Of a stretch of 64,000 nt of DNA, positions 63,207 to 64,000 are shown one piece after another. A model generated the notes under the pieces. That model was not told where the DNA came from, searched no databases, and saw only the letters and a list, made by a program, of their open reading frames with translations. Made by a program: the position numbers and the translations under genes. This DNA is from Halobacteriovorax sp. JY17. GTDB taxonomy: Bacteria > Bdellovibrionota > Bacteriovoracia > Bacteriovoracales > Bacteriovoracaceae. The stretch lies in NCBI RefSeq assembly GCF_002753895.1, contig NZ_NJER01000001.1, positions 62,001-126,000 on the forward strand. The letters are read 5' to 3'. How positions within the stretch are numbered: position 1 is the stretch's first letter; each line of letters opens with the position of its first letter.

Positions 63207-63952
63207 GAGTTAAGCTTTTTCTCTTTCATTTTCTTTCTAATTTCTTCCGCTCTGGCTTCACCATTTATAGATTTAAATAGCTCTTCTTCAGTGGCCTTGG
63301 GAACATCAATAAAAGCAATTCCCACTTTGAAAACACCTGTAGGATTTTCTTCGGTATCTTTTACTGGCCATGTTTTAGCAATTTTTGCTTGTGGAATTTC
63401 AAACTTGTAAGTATTGAGCCTTAGCATACAATCTCGAAAGATTTCGCCTTCAGGATACTTTTCGAGATCAGATTCATCTATTGAAAATGATGTACCTCCC
63501 GCCGAAATGTCGTGAGCATCATAGACGGTTTCATTAATTTTAAATTGAATCTTAACAAAGTTATTGGCAGCGAGCCTGTAGTTTGTTCTTTGTTGAGATC
63601 TATAAACGTCTTTTGTGATGTGTATGAAGTAGTCTTTCTCTTCTTGGTCATACCTAAGGATACCGTAAGTGAAGTATTGGAATCGGTTGTAGTTAACTTT
63701 TAGAAAAATTTCTTGATTGGTGAGTTTTGACTTTGAAAGCTTCGCTAGAAAACCACCTGTAGAAGCTAGTTTTAGTTTTCTTGCTTCGCTGAAGTTTATG
63801 AGCTCATACTCTTCTACATCACTTCCTTTTTGGCCTTGTGACCAGAGATAACCGGTCAGGTTCTCACTTGCAGCAGCTGAAAATGCTTCCATGACCTCGT
63901 CTAATTCAACGATGGAAAAGTAATGTTTTTTATTAGCGTCTTTAATTGTCAT
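63203..63952 (-). CDS. PilZ-domain protein (probable c-di-GMP receptor)
   Basis: 249 residues from the ATG at 63952. A first domain of about 110 residues (ENLTGYLWSQGQKGSDVEEY) is followed by a PilZ domain with the c-di-GMP-binding motifs RSQQRTNYR (RxxxR) and YDAHDISAGGTSFSID (DxSxxG). The N-terminal part resembles the YcgR-N or PilZN split-barrel partner. Binding of c-di-GMP would alter motility or surface behaviour. No cyclase or flagellar gene is adjacent. Confidence 0.88.
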   Translation of the reverse strand: MTIKDANKKHYFSIVELDEVMEAFSAAASENLTGYLWSQGQKGSDVEEYELINFSEARKLKLASTGGFLAKLSKSKLTNQEIFLKVNYNRFQYFTYGILRYDQEEKDYFIHITKDVYRSQQRTNYRLAANNFVKIQFKINETVYDAHDISAGGTSFSIDESDLEKYPEGEIFRDCMLRLNTYKFEIPQAKIAKTWPVKDTEENPTGVFKVGIAFIDVPKATEEELFKSINGEARAEEIRKKMKEKKLNS

Positions 63953-64000
63953 ACCCAAATAGCTGTAAATAATAATCTTTCTTCTATTTTAAACAAATTT

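Overview
The window is about 64 kb of an AT-rich chromosome (roughly 36% GC by eye) with dense coding on both strands. Many genes encode exported or lipid-anchored proteins of unknown function. I see no rRNA, tRNA, CRISPR array or phage block. The combination of a thrombospondin-repeat surface protein, exported papain-like and trypsin-like proteases, a pseudopilin, a chemoreceptor, a PilZ protein and a sphingolipid-type cluster suggests a predatory Bdellovibrionota bacterium near Bacteriovorax/Halobacteriovorax. That placement is inferred from gene content, not from a marker-gene comparison.

Layout. 1-6.6 kb: lipoprotein fragment, outer-membrane barrel, acyltransferase, RRM protein, and an L,D-transpeptidase with a very long tail. 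6.8-9.8 kb: mutM, whose 5' end touches an insertion sequence. The transposase carries a one-base frameshift, mutM has lost a normal start codon (AUU by position), and on the far side a second, diverged MutM N-terminal signature lies at the broken edge of a thrombospondin-repeat gene. 9.9-13.9 kb: exported proteins, including a coupled pair of an exported GNAT/autoinducer-synthase-like protein and a papain-like protease, followed by a small frameshifted exported gene. 13.9-15.3 kb: an ArsR repressor and an Old Yellow Enzyme around a perfect palindrome. 15.4-19.0 kb: a molybdopterin operon condensed by fusions (moaA, moaC-mobA, moaD, moaE-moeB-rhodanese), facing an OsmC-YcaO fusion.

21-32.9 kb is mostly housekeeping: TSUP permease, pseudopilin, Dus, two DEAD-box helicases, RlmF, YaeQ, GST, glutaminase. 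32.9-42.4 kb: an MCP, a K+/H+ antiporter, formaldehyde detoxification (frmA-fghA) divergent from a LysR gene, then a DOPA-dioxygenase-like protein, a JmjC oxygenase and a flavoprotein. 42.4-51.1 kb: truD with a coupled unknown gene, ChaN-like protein, NnrS, a large exported unknown, FKBP, lipoprotein, TonB and a trypsin-like protease. 51.2-55.8 kb: glnS-gltX-tyrS behind a near-consensus promoter, then an HPt protein.

56.4-62.0 kb is the most coherent pathway. A tight minus-strand operon encodes a serine palmitoyltransferase-type enzyme, a YghO/bacterial-ceramide-synthase-like GNAT protein and a short-chain reductase. These correspond to the three steps of bacterial ceramide synthesis. Next to it, on the other strand, are a fatty-acid-hydroxylase-like membrane protein and a PAP2 phosphatase, plus an exported START-like lipid-binding protein. 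The window ends with a HEAT-like exported or anchored unknown and a PilZ protein.
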